The notes beneath the pieces are model-generated. The model worked only from the letters and a program-made list of their open reading frames with translations, made no database searches and had not been told where the DNA came from. A stretch of DNA of 64,000 bases, taken from contig JAJEKV010000763.1 in NCBI GenBank assembly GCA_021234155.1, positions 1 through 64,000 of the forward strand, read 5' to 3'. This stretch comes from Isoetes taiwanensis. Its lineage: Eukaryota; Streptophyta; Lycopodiopsida; Isoetales; Isoetaceae. Below are positions 13,570 through 24,120 of the stretch, piece after piece. A program made the translations under genes and the position numbers. The first letter of the stretch is position 1. Each line of letters starts with the position of its first letter.

Positions 13570-14268
13570 TTACCTCATCTTTGGGACTCGGCAGAGATTA
13601 TTCACTCTCGGGTCCACAACCTCCTCAAAGGGCCATATAACATCACATTTTGATGCATTGAGCTCGATCCCTGATATTTTTCCAAATGCACCCAACACTT
13701 CATGAAAGGACAGAAAACTAGAGTCATCAAACCTAAGGAACATGAAAGTATCATCTGCATACTGCATAATTGTGAGCTTGTCCTGAGAGTCTGGGAGTTG
13801 AAGACATGTGAGGGTGCCCTCAAATATCTTAGATTCCACCATCTTGGTAAGTAGATTGGCAATGATTAGGAAAAGATAGGGTGCCAGGGGGCAACCTTGT
13901 CTAATTCCCCTTCGTAGCTCAAATAGTCCTGAGAGCTGCCCATTGACAAGAACTGATGCTGAGGCAAATTTGTTCAAGCCCAGGGACAAGTCAACAAATG
14001 AGGCATCAAAGCCCATAGACAACATAATATCCTGGAGTCCCCTCCAACGAAGGGTGTCGTAGGCTTTGCGAAAATCCAGTTTAACAAATACACACTCTTG
14101 TTTAGAAAGCTTACACCAATGTAGGCCTTCTCTTGCTGCAATGAAGTTATCCAAAATATGTCTTCCTGGCAAGAACGCTGTTTGTTCGACCCCAATAACT
14201 CTACTAAGAATAGGCTTCAGCCGGTTGGCAATTATCTTCATAATCACCTTGTAAAGCACATTAGTCAA
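13570..14268 (-). pseudogene. Reverse transcriptase core of LINE-2
   Basis: This is the best-preserved 232 codons of LINE-2. It contains the LINE RT blocks in order: LYKVIMKIIANRLKPIL, EQTAFLPGRHILDN, KLDFRKAYDTLRW (first catalytic Asp), RRGIRQGCPLAPYLF and QYADDTFMF (the YADD catalytic pair), then a GLKINPSKC-like segment reading GIELNASKC. These residues are intact here, but the flanking parts of ORF2 lie in other frames, so the complete protein is not encoded. The enzyme would reverse-transcribe the element RNA at a nicked target site. Confidence 0.9.
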
Positions 14269-14494
14269 GACAATGGACCTCCATTCACTAGCAACCTTCG
14301 GAACCAGAGAGATAAAACCATTACACAGAGCTGGATGCAGATATCGGGCCTCCCAGACTCCCCTAACTACCTTAATGCGAGTTGGTCCAAGTAGATCCCA
14401 GAATTCTATAAAAACTCCTGGCGAAAAATTAAAGGCCGGGATTTACGAAGAGAGGAGAGGCTCCTAAAGATTTCATCGTCCCCTAGGTTCCGCA

Positions 14495-14919
14495 TTAGGC
14501 TCCTGTTATCATTTTCTGAGATTTTAGACCCCCAATGTATCTTTTCCAGCCATAATTGAAGTATGGGGACATAGTCGTTGGGAAGAGGGTCCTCCGGAAC
14601 ATATTCTGAAAGCTATGCCTCACATATGTACCAATCCCATCATACGCCCAATTGTATTCTCGTTGATCATCGATGATGGATGTATCCATTTTTCGCCAAT
14701 CGGCCCCAAAGAAGTCGAAGAAGTGCTTGGAATTCTCATACGTGTACCACTTTGTCTTGGATTGCCCCCTAGCTTCCTCTTCTTCAATTGTCTTAGCTCG
14801 CCCACAAGATCGCCCAAAGAGTGGAGGGTAGCGGGGATCCGAGAGGAGGTCTTGCTTGGTGATTCTGAAATGGGTCAGAAAAATCGCTTTTTGTTTTTCT
14901 CGAACTCCATAGCCCTCTC
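14495..14919 (-). pseudogene. LINE-2 linker between endonuclease and reverse transcriptase
   Basis: The minus-strand open stretch reads KQKAIFLTHFRITKQDLL and KTKWYTYENSKHFFDFFG. The second is the plant LINE linker that normally reads like K.RW...GD.NT.FFH. It continues into the RT pieces to the left. Its right-hand end is interrupted by the 566 bp insert, and the coding match resumes at about 15503. Confidence 0.6.
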
Positions 14920-15485
14920 CTCGCAATGTTGTTAAAAACCCGCTTTTTTTTTTTAAAGTACCTTTTATAAAAATCCTCACTTTTTTAAAGGATTTTTATA
15001 ATTTGGCATGGCCAAAAAAAAAAAAAAAAAAAATTGCACATTCTTTGTCTTTATTGGATATATGCTATAGTTAAAATGCATAATTTTACTACAAGTTACA
15101 AGATGTAGCATGTCAACAAGTAAATAAAAATGTATCTTCTATTAGAAACTATTAAGTTCCCACAAAGATATCATAGTTGTTTTGCCATGCAACTCTTAAG
15201 AAAGTTCGGAAAAACATTATTATAGAGATTAAGAAATATAAGAATTTCATATATACAAGGATAAATAAGTTCAAGAATATCATATATTTGAATAAACAAA
15301 ATCACAGTCTAAGGATTTTTAAAGATTTTTAAAGATTTTTAAGGATTTTTAAAGATTTTTAAGGATTTTAAAGATTTTTAACGTATTTTATATGAAATAC
15401 GTTTTTAAAGATTTTTTTCCAAAAATTTTAAAAATCTTCAAAAAATCTTAAAAAACGCGTTTTTTTTGTTCTTTTTGACGCATTT
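14920..15485. mobile_element. AT-rich 566 bp insert in LINE-2 with 17 bp target duplication
   Basis: AACTCCATAGCCCTCTC occurs at 14903-14919 and again at 15486-15502, exactly flanking this AT-rich block. The two copies lie in otherwise continuous LINE-2 sequence. The insert has T and A runs (14943-14955 and 15014-15032) and a tandem array of AAGATTTTTA units at about 15310-15385. It encodes nothing. A 17 bp duplication is typical of LINE/SINE-type retrotransposition, but I do not see a tRNA-like head, so the class is open. Confidence 0.7.
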
Positions 15486-15789
15486 AACTCCATAGCCCTC
15501 TCGGCACCATTTTTAATCCAACCCTTAATCTCTTTAGTTTCTTGTATCCAAGCCTTCATGCTTGGCACCCCATCTTGCTGGTGACGGGATAGAAGAAAGG
15601 CTCGAAAATTGTCACAAAAGGCCGATTTCCCGATGAGAGAGGTGTTTTTAAAAGGAACATTCCCAGTTCTTCTAACAAAGGAGCTTCTTTGAAGGCCAGT
15701 TTTTGAGGGACATGATCAAACTGGGTGAAAACCAAATCCCCTTCAACAAAACATCTGTCTAAGAAGCCGGCTGACTTATTGGCAAGGTA

Positions 15790-16200
15790 GAATCATCCAA
15801 TGCTTGATGAAACCCGATCATGTCCTTTTTGTTTATTGGACCAAGAGAACAATGTATTAGAGGGCGGGATTAAAGCAAAGCCCACATTGTCAAGTAAGGA
15901 GTTCCATGAGGTATTTTCCTTAGCAGATAAATTCTGTGGAGACCAATTTTTCTGGTCCCATACATCGGTCATGTTTAGATCCCCCCCCCAAGAAGCCAAT
16001 TTTCCACCACCGTGAAAGTGATCCAAATCTCAATGTCTTTCCACAGTATGGCCCTTTCTGCAGGTTTATTAGAAGCGTAAATATTGATAAGGCCCCATCT
16101 GCACCCTCGTGTTTCAAAGACCACAGCCTGCCATCTGCCATTTGTGCCCCTATACCGAAGTTTGACATTTTGTCCATAGTAAAGCTGTGCCACCAATTAT
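15790..16200 (-). pseudogene. APE-type endonuclease remnant of LINE-2
   Basis: Minus-strand pieces in neighbouring frames contain FETRGCRWGLINIYASNKPAERAILW (I show only its landmarks INIYASN and W), then LASWGGDLNMTD, the GGDFN motif of the exonuclease-endonuclease-phosphatase fold with Asn/Asp active-site residues, and a FSWSNKQKG segment like the family's FTW.N. These occur in the normal order for a LINE endonuclease that nicks target DNA. The N-terminal block with the WN motif is missing. Confidence 0.75.
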
Positions 16201-16205
16201 AATAT

Positions 16206-16962
16206 TCTCACGCTACATCCATGAATTTAGTAATTATAGCTTCAAGCCAGTCTTATAGTAATCAGCAAGTTTATTTATTTCCACTGTAAATCCTACGTCC
16301 CGAAGCTTGACTACACTCCGGAGTCTCTTGCTCTTTTGCTTACACCATTAACAACGGGGTTAGTCACACGGACTAAGTGGGGGTTGAGGTTCTAGTGAAT
16401 GCCTAAGCATAAACAACATAATGCATCCATCTAGAAATAATAACTTAACCTTACCATAGCCTCGCCCCTGAAACTCAAGTTAGTAATCCATACAAGCATG
16501 TCCCACAATGCACAATTTGCCCATGAATATTTACTACATAATACAACCATTGTAATTCAATGCAAAATGTTCCAAATAACATAATAATAACTTGTCAACC
16601 ATAGCAACATAACAACAACCAATATTCTCTGGGTCTAAGCATGGTCAACTCAGCTGATCAGGCTAGTGACATAGAGGCGGGGTAAACCATGTATGTACAC
16701 ACCCTTCCACGCTGCGTTCAGCATTGAAGGGCCACTTAACTGTGCAAGACGTTGTACCCTAAGGTGACAACGGCTGATGTTCAAATAATATACCATACAC
16801 ATGTTACTGTGCAATAACCGCGAGTCTAGACCATCACACTTAGACTACGGCCACAGAGGTCTATCACAGATAATCCAAATATATAAAGCACATTGCATAG
16901 TCCAAGTATGTCATAGCATATTTTATAAAATTTCCAAACCAAGGTTTCAATAACATATTCAC
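16206..16962. other. Gene-free stretch between LINE-2 and the inverted repeat
   Basis: No coding signature on either strand. The sequence is AT-rich with scattered short open frames. It resembles dispersed-repeat sequence (a TTAGTCACACGGACTAAGTG block at about 16352), but no partner copy in this window lets me assign it. Confidence 0.3.
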
Positions 16963-17405
16963 ATAACACATCACTATCATTAACATTAATCAACACAAAC
17001 CATTGCATCCAACACATTTAAATTAAAATCCCCTTGAAACCCCTTTGGTTTGTGTGCATATCACACGGGGGATTACTCCGGGCATCGAGAGCTGTCGGAT
17101 AGGCATATTTGCCCTTTATTCCTCAATCTGGACCGTACGTAGTGATCCTCGTTTGTGGGGTATGACTGTACAAGTTTTTGTATACTGTATATTGAGGTTT
17201 GCAAAATACTATAAGGTTTGCGGCAATGTACTTAATGGTGTTAATTTTGTACATGTATTGTAAGTTTTTAGGGGCTCTCGCTGCCCTACGTAACCCCCCG
17301 TGTGAATATGCACCCAAACCAAAGGGGGTTTCAAGGGGAATTTAATTTAAATGTGTTGGATGCAATGGTTTGTGTTAATTAATGTTAATGATAGTGATGT
17401 GTTAT
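16963..17405. repeat. Large inverted repeat with about 130 bp arms
   Basis: The left arm (16963 to about 17091) is nearly the reverse complement of the right arm (about 17271-17405). Matching landmarks are ATAACACATCACTATCATTA against its complement at the right end, CCAACACATTTAAATTAA, and CCCCTTTGGTTTG...TGCATAT near the loop. The loop is about 180 bp. A single, diverged copy of the right half recurs in reverse orientation at about 44240-44400. An RNA through this region would form a long hairpin. Confidence 0.85.
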
Positions 17406-17599
17406 AATAAAAAAAAAATTGGTCCCTTCGGGCCCTAATAAACGCCTTCGGGCACTAAGGATAGCATATTTGCATGTAGACTTAATTACACAAACATGTA
17501 ATAATAGATATACAAGTTATTTGATACGTCTTACGGTGCATGTTCGAGTTTTAGCATGTTCCTATACCGCAAGTTCTTGTCATGCCCTACATTTTAAAA

Positions 17600-18340
17600 G
17601 AATCTCTTGAGAATACTCTAAATTCATAGATTCTCTAAGATTCTACCAAGGTTCTCTTGGAGGTTTCGTGGAGATTCCTATAAATTTTATAAGATTCCCT
17701 CTAGATTCCATTAGATTTTCATAGATTCTCCAAGATTCTATGAAGATCCCCTTAGATCCCTTTAGATTTTATGAGATTGCCCTAGGTTCCTTACATTATA
17801 TGAGATTCAAATAGATTCTATAAAGATTCCCCTAGATACTCTAAGATTTCATCAATATTTTCTTAGATTCCCTTAGATTTTATGAAGATTTCCTTAGATC
17901 CCCTAGATTTTAAGAGATTCCCTTAGACTCGTGAAATATTTTCCTAGATTCTCTTACATTTTATGAGATTTTTTTAGATTCCGTTAGATTCTCCTGGATT
18001 CCTTTATATTCTAGGACTTTTTAGAACATTCTAAGACTTTCTGGAACATTTTGAGACTTTCAAAATATCCTAGAACTTTCTGGAAGTATTTCCCTAGATT
18101 CTCTTACATTTCCATAGATTCCCCTACATTCTAGAACATTCTAGAACTTATTAGAACAATTTGGAACTTTCTGGAAGAATTTTCTTCCATTCCCTCCAGA
18201 TTCTCTTATGTTCTATAATTTTCTAGAATATTTTGGAACTTTCTAGAAGATTCTAGAGCTTTCTAGAACATTCTAGAACTCTTTTGAACTAGTTAGAATG
18301 TTATACTCTATTTTATCTTAATGTTACCCTTAAGTATATT
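17600..18340. repeat. Degenerate TTAGATTCC tract passing into a 10-bp tandem repeat rich in HSE-like pentamers
   Basis: 17600-18000 is a degenerate array of short units such as CCTTAGATTTTATGAGATT. From about 18005 it becomes a 10-bp repeat of the type TTCTAGAACA. At 18221-18300 eight consecutive decamers stay in exact register, and shorter runs lie at 18008-18090 and 18128-18177. Inverted TTC and GAA triplets alternate every 5 bp, which matches the heat-shock element consensus nTTCnnGAAnnTTCn. No gene starts nearby, so a regulatory role is unproven. Confidence 0.8.
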
Positions 18341-18360
18341 TGAAACATAAATTATTTAAG

Positions 18361-18450
18361 GAATTAATGGTTGGTTTAGTGGTTAGAATGGGGGGTTGGG
18401 GGGTCAATGACCAGGGTTCAAATCTCACACACAACATAAAAATTTTAAAC
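18361..18450 (+). repeat. tRNA-like SINE head or tRNA-derived repeat
   Basis: The sequence has a good pol III A box, TGGTTTAGTGG at 18372-18382, and a B box, GGTTCAAATCT at 18415-18425, with tRNA-like spacing. No CCA end or closed acceptor stem is seen, so this is a tRNA-derived SINE head or tRNA pseudogene rather than a tRNA gene. It lies just before the GCCGTAGGATC repeat block. Confidence 0.5.
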
Positions 18451-18469
18451 GCCTTTTCTTAAGGGATGA

Positions 18470-18892
18470 GCATTGAACGTGGGCCATAGGATCTTGGACC
18501 CGATCAAGGGTCGAGATCTCATCACGTGACAATAATTAAAGCAACATGAGCCGTAGGATCTGTTACATATAATTCTCAAAGTCATGTGCACTGTAGGATA
18601 TGTGCTAAGCCACGTGAGCCGTAAGATCCTGGATCGATGATCAGGATCAAGAACAATCTGGACTGCAGGATCTATTACATATAATTCCCAAAGCCATGTG
18701 CACCGTAGGATGTGTCCCAAAGCAACGTGAGCCGTAGGATCTCGGACCGACGATCAGGATCAAATCAACCTGGACCGTAGGATCGCTTACATATAATAAT
18801 CTATATACAAACTCCCAAGCCATCTGGACCGTACGATACGTTCTAAAGCCACGTGAGCTGTAGGATCTCGGATCAAAGATCGGATTGAGGGG
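18470..18892. repeat. GCCGTAGGATC-type tandem repeat block (copy A)
   Basis: About six imperfect units carry CCACGTGAGCCGTAGGATC-like cores, separated by GATCAGGATCAA and TTACATATAAT blocks. The stretch from about 18592 to 18957 is nearly identical to 22831-23198. In this copy it runs directly into a fold-back hairpin. Confidence 0.85.
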
Positions 18893-19137
18893 GACAAACA
18901 TAAGAACATATAGATAGATATAAAAAAGGAGTTTTTTTGTTTTGCAGGCAAGACATGAGGAAGGCAGCCACATTATCTATAAAATAGTTTACAGATAATG
19001 TGGTTGCCTTCCTCATGTCTTGCCTGAGGAAGGCAGCCACATTATCTATAATATAGATAATGTGGCTGCCTTCCTCATGTCTTGCCTGCAAACCAAAAAA
19101 ACTCCTTCTTTATATCTATTATTACATGTTTGTGTAT
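18893..19137. repeat. Fold-back element with two nested palindromes
   Basis: The outer arms start at about 18893 and end at about 19137. They pair across ACAAACAT...GATATAAA.AAGGAG and the GCAGGCAAGACATGAGG block. Inside are two palindromes, 18944-19025 and 19025-19075. The second has about 25 bp arms (GAGGAAGGCAGCCACATTAT and on) that match without a mismatch. The same arm sequence is therefore present four times in alternating orientation, and a transcript would fold into one or two strong hairpins. Confidence 0.9.
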
Positions 19138-19260
19138 TGCTAGAGGCAACATGCACCATAGGCATGCATATTTCTTTAATGGGATTTGGAGTAACCCAAG
19201 TTCGATTCCTGGAGGCCTTCAACCCTTACATAGCCATATATCTCCTCATATAAAATTATG
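19138..19260 (+). repeat. Dispersed repeat with a B-box-like motif (copy 1)
   Basis: A block beginning CTAGAGGCAACATGCACCAT and containing GTTCGATTCCTGGAGG shares its order and spacing with 43937-44045. GTTCGATTCC is a perfect pol III B box, but no A box is clear. It is probably an old tRNA-related SINE. Confidence 0.5.
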
Positions 19261-19299
19261 TGTGTTGTTTTTTGGTGACATGGCAAGGAAAAGGTGACG

Positions 19300-22200
19300 T
19301 GTACGAGGGGATTAATTCCAGGTGGCTGGAGTGTTGGGAGTTGGGATGTGACGGAGGGAGGAGAGCGTGAGTGAGGAGAAGAGCTATACTGTGAAGGGAG
19401 AAGCCGGGCGGAAGGAAATTTGGACTAGGTGGGGAGCTAACCGGGACGGTGAAGGCGGGGAAAGGTTGTGGAAGAACCGCGATTTGTTTCTATTCTGTTA
19501 CATATGGTATTTTGGTGTTCTTGGGTTGAAAACACACATGATTTGGGTTGCTAGCTGCTGTTGGAGGCAGACGTAAAGTGGGCTGTCTATAAGGAAGAAA
19601 GGTGAAGAAGAGAACAGAGGTAAGGCTTAAGAAAGTAGTCTGTGTAATTACAATGTAATAGTTAAACGTGCGATGCTCGAATAGAAAGTTAAGGTGGATA
19701 GGTGGAATCAAATTCGAAGCCTCGGGCAAACAATTCCAAATGCAGCTGGCAAGATAAGATTGAAACATGTGGATGCATGTGATATAGCTTGAAAATTTAA
19801 AGGTTTTGGATTCCGACTTGGTTTCATGCAGGACACACAATTGAGCAAATGTACATAGAACGAATGCATCATGTTCTTCTATGTTTTGTGACTTGCAATG
19901 TATTAATTCATTTAGCCTTTCGTGAATGTGTCAAGTCGTTAGTTCTTGCTACTTTTAGTAACCTTGCATTTGTGAAAAGCAGACAAGAGTGAATAAAACT
20001 GTTCAATGCAGAATTGTCCGTGCTGCTCTTCCAGAACTGAAATTGTGTATGATCTGATTTGCTAGTTAGTATTGGAAGCAAATATATAAAGCGCATCAAA
20101 TGAGGAAAGAGAATCAAGAAGGACAACCAAAGTGAGTAGTATGTGGTTTTGTTTTTTTGTTTAATGAGTGATCCATTATTAGACCTGTCATGTATCTATC
20201 ATATCCTTAGCTGTGGAATCTTGCGGCGAACAAGTTCTAATGCATCTGTTCATTTAGCCTCTCGTCGATATGCCAGCCCATTAGTTGTTGCTTGAAGCGA
20301 AGACATCATCGATTAGACGAAAATCCATGCTATCAAATCTTACTCTTTTTCTTCTCATGTGACTTTTAGCAATTTCAGAGGCGTCTACTACTAGTTAAGC
20401 TTGAATAGCTGGTTCAGAAAGAGGTAGTTCGAATCAGATATGAGATTAAATTTTACTGACATAGTATAGTGCAAGGCATTTAGAAAGTTTACGCATAGCA
20501 ATAGATGCGCTGTAGGCTCAATAACACGACTTGGGTGTATAGGTACAGATGTGACTACTAGTGATGTGGCTAGACAGCCAATAGAAGTGATTTTAGAAAT
20601 TTAGAACCTGCCTAATTGGCTGAGAAAGGGATAGTTTGAAATAACTGTAGAAATTACATTGATAATTCCCTCAACAAAACAGAGTATTGTTCAGTATGCG
20701 ATTTGCTGGTGTTTAAGTGAATTTAGACTCTTGGATTTAGTCTCTTGCTGGTGTAGAAGAGTGGTATCGTGTAAAAAATATTGTTGCAGGACTTGTAGAG
20801 TTCTCTTACTTCACTTAAGAAGTGTAAAGAGCAACAAAGTTTATCAGGTTTGTAATGTATTTTTTAAGTCCCTAATATCCCGATTTGTGTTCGATTCTTT
20901 GCAAAGGCTTTTTCTTGCTAATATAGTGAAAGACACTTTTTGAATTGAACGCACTAAGAATGTGTTGTGAGGCCTATGTATCCTTTGCTGAACAAAGTAG
21001 TACAGAATGCTCTGCATTTTTCCACAAGCCCGTGTAAGTTCTTCACTTAAATCCTTTTCTTAATTCACTCCTCTGTCTGAATGGCCTGCGCAAAAAGACG
21101 ACTTCTTTGTGAGCATCCAGCTTCATTCATTTTAATAACAGATTGTTATAGGAACATGATTTGCCTTTGTATTTGCTGTTTGAATCAAGACATCTAAGTT
21201 GCAGCCAAAATGGGCTGCCATATTTAATGGGCACTATGGGACATGTTAAACCACATGCAGCATGATATGCCAGCTTATATAGTTTTTACAGCCTTCTTAA
21301 TGTGTATCCTTACTATTTGCATTTAACGTCGTCCAAATCTACCTTCTATCCATGCATCTTGCAAGGCTATATCTTAGACATAAGACCTTGGGTGCGCTGA
21401 TGTTAGTTTTTGTGCTCTGTGTGGTTATTTATAGGAACATGATGTCTGAACATGATACTATGCAAAATGTTATTGCAGGATTCGCAAAGTCCTCTTGCTT
21501 CGCTTAAAAAGTCTAAAAAGCAACAACGATTCGCAATTACAAAAAGGTTTAGACCCGATCTTGCGAGACTGTATTCTAAATATCAGGTTTGTAATTTATT
21601 ATTTAAGTCCCTAATATCATCATTTACATTTAATTCTTTGCAAAGGCTTTTTGTTGGGAACATAGTATAACACACTTTTTGAATAGACCTGGCTCTAACT
21701 GCATTTTGATGTCGAATCTAGTAAAGTTGAGCAAATTAACCAAGAGGAATCTATTTATTCTATACATTTCTACGTGAGGCCTATGTATTCTTTGCTAAAC
21801 AAAGTAGGTCAGAGCATTGGAATGTAGAGTCCACGTGATTTATTTTTTAAACTGGATTGGCTACATTTTATGTCAACGTCATAGGTAGCATTTTAAGCAT
21901 TTTTCCACAAGCCTGCGTAAGTTCTTCACTTAAATCCTTTTCTTAATTCACTCTATCTAAATAGCTTGCGCAAAAAAACTTCTTCCTGGCCATCCAGCTT
22001 CGTTGATTTTAATAACAAATTGTTATAGGAATATGATTTACCTTTGTATTTGTTGTTTGGATCAAAACATCTAAGTTGCAGCGAAAATGGGTTGCCATAT
22101 TTATTGGATGTTATGGGAGATGTTAAACCACATGCAACATGACATGACAACTCATATGGTTTTTGCAGCCTTCTTTATGTGTATCTTTGCTATTTGCATT

Positions 22201-22822
22201 AAATGTCGTCCAAAACTGCCTTCTATCCATGCATCTTGCAAGACTATATCTTGGACATAAGATCTTGGGTGCATTGATGTTAGTTTTTATGCTATAGATT
22301 GGATTGCAGAAAGATTGGATTACAAGTTGCTGCTATAGATTGGATTACAGAATGCAGAAGCATACTCAAACAAATACATGACTTTAACTTTTAGACTCAT
22401 TTCCACGAATCTTCCATTCCAACTATCGATGCAATCTTGAACGTATATAACACTTCCACGTTGTAAATCATATGACCATATTTTATATTTTTTGTTGCTA
22501 TATATAATTGTTCGAGGCTTTCAACTACTTGAAATCAAACAACATAAATTGCATCAAGATATATAGCACCATCAAAATTTAATCACTACAAGCTTGCAAC
22601 TACGTCAAATCAAACAACATGAACTACATCGATTCTTTGACCATTCGAATTATAATGAAGCAACTATTTCTGTTTCTAGATATATAGAACATACGATTTC
22701 CATTCCTCGCTCACATACATCACAAAAAAGCCTTCAAACTATAGCGGCGGCAACGCCGCCGCAAGATTATCTTGTAATTGTTATATGATTTGTTTCGTCA
22801 TATTATTATTATGATCATCTTA
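19300..22822. other. Gene-free region with a tandem duplication of about 0.8 kb
   Basis: The segment about 20770-21410 is repeated, diverged, at about 21460-22290. Shared blocks include GTGAGGCCTATGTAT (20968, 21774), CACTTAAATCCTTTTCTTAATTCACT, and CTATCCATGCATCTTGCAAG. The second copy has an extra roughly 120 bp near 21690-21770 absent from the first. A smaller duplicated piece (TTCATTTAGCC) links 19907 and 20246. 22331-22810 holds nothing recognisable. The region could be intronic or a decayed gene. Confidence 0.6.
21479..21586 (+). other. Exon-like module within the second duplicate
   Basis: A 108 bp block is bounded by an acceptor-like TTATTGCAG and a donor-like CAG/GTTTGT. It stays open for exactly 36 codons in one frame and encodes a basic peptide (SLKKSKKQQRF, RFRPDLARLYSKYQ). 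The equivalent block in the first duplicate (20790-20847) is shorter and has an in-frame stop. No family is recognised. It may be an internal exon of a lost gene or a chance match to splice signals. Confidence 0.35.
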
Positions 22823-23198
22823 TCTTATGCACTGTAGGATATGTGCTAAGCCACGTGAGCCGTAAGATCCTGGATCGATGATCAGGATCAAGAACAATCT
22901 GGACCGCATGATCTATTACATATAATTCCCAAAGCCATGTGCACCGTAGGATGTGTCCCAAAGCAACGTGAGCCGTAGGATCTCGAACCGACGATCAGGA
23001 TCAAATCAACCTGGACCGTATGATCGCTTACATATAATCTATATACAAACTCCCAAGCCATCTGGGCCGTACGATACGTTCTAAAGCCACGTGAGCCGTA
23101 GGATCTCGGATCAACGGTCGGATTGAGGGGGACAAACATAACAACATATATATGTTAGATATAAAGAAGGAGTTTTTTTGTTTTGCAGGCAAGACATG
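22823..23198. mobile_element. Copy B of the GCCGTAGGATC repeat, flanked by a 12 bp duplication
   Basis: This segment matches 18592-18957 almost base for base but stops 14-15 bases into the hairpin arm, at GCAGGCAAGACATG. ATGATCATCTTA lies immediately on both sides (22811-22822 and 23199-23210), which is a target-site duplication. The block therefore moved as a unit without the fold-back part. It has no coding capacity and no poly-A, so its class is unclear. Confidence 0.75.
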
Positions 23199-23210
23199 AT
23201 GATCATCTTA

Positions 23211-24109
23211 GTTAAATATGTATTATGGTTGTTTTTTTACCAAGCTTCTCTTTAAATTGGGCGCCCGCCCAATTTGAGCCAAATTTGGGGGCTATTTGTT
23301 TAAATATGATGCCTGATTAGATATCTTTATCAAAGCTCTCTGAACTTGCTTTCCAACAAGCTAAAAAACGTCGTAAACGGAGTCCAGAGTTAAAAGTTAT
23401 ACCAAAAAATCAGCCTGGAACCCTGCAAATTGGGTGCCCGCCCATTTAAGGGGTCCCAAGGTGGCAGAATAGAACTTTTGGCATAACTTTTGCATTCGGA
23501 CTCCATTTTCTATGTTCTTTAGTTTGTTAGAAAGCTTGTTTGGAGGGCTTTAATAAACATCATAATTAAGTATAATATTCATATAAATGAGCTCCAAATT
23601 TGGCTCAAATTGATCCGCCCAGTGTGCAAGGCAACACCATCCAGGGCAAATTGGGTGTCTGCCTAGTTTGGCCCTTGGGGAAAACGTTTTGCCATGCCCA
23701 GTTTGGCCCTTGGGACATAATCTTTTGTTCTAACCGAACTTTTATTGCTGTGCGGAATCAATGGCTACGAGAGTCTTGACAAATCGAGAAGTCGGCTCCA
23801 CATGAGGGAGGAGGGAAATAAGTCACTGAGTTCCCAAGAATTCATGGAGAGAATGGAAGGTTTGAAAGATGCTGCCCCCAGCAAGCTCAAACACAGATTG
23901 AAGAACCTAAAAAAATTCTGCCAGATGAAGAGCAACCTGGAATTATGTGATTATCTATTCGACTATTTTGGCATATAGAATAGAATAGAATAGTTTTTGG
24001 CATATAAGTAACTCCAAACTGGGCGCCTACCCAATTTCAGGATGCATTACTATACATTTAATCATAATGCTATATGCTCCATATGTTTGTAAACGATATC
24101 TAATGAATT
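23211..24109. other. Gene-poor stretch with repeated GGGCGCCCGCCC-like motifs
   Basis: Variants of a TTGGGCGCCCGCCCAATTT motif recur at about 23257, 23428, 23646 and 24018. They are accompanied by repeated GCTCAAATTTGG and TTGGCCCTTGGG blocks in both orientations. A 77-codon open frame at 23745-23978 encodes a Lys/Leu-rich peptide with no family signature, followed by a TAGAA microsatellite near 23977-23993. I would not call that frame a gene. Confidence 0.45.
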
Positions 24110-24120
24110 AAATTTAGATG

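Larger units (their letters stand above)
11928..16205 (-). mobile_element. Decayed LINE, minus strand, 5'-truncated (LINE-2)
   Basis: A non-LTR retrotransposon read from right to left. On the minus strand the order is an APE-type endonuclease remnant (about 16200-15790), linker, reverse transcriptase (about 14980-13570), a thumb/C-terminal region (about 13540-12470) with a degraded CPLG...H..F zinc-binding end, and a terminal poly-A seen as a 19-base T run at 11928-11946. The endonuclease lacks its N-terminal part, so the copy is truncated at its 5' end near 16200. Frames are broken in several places. A 566 bp insert interrupts it at 14920-15485. I could not define a target-site duplication. 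Confidence 0.8.

Noticed and set aside
18361-18450. Functional tRNA gene
   Set aside because: A and B boxes are present but no acceptor stem or anticodon arm closes, so only a tRNA-derived repeat is supported.
23745-23978. 77-codon open frame as a small gene
   Set aside because: No homologous signature, no splice or promoter context, and it sits among repeated GGGCGCCC motifs.
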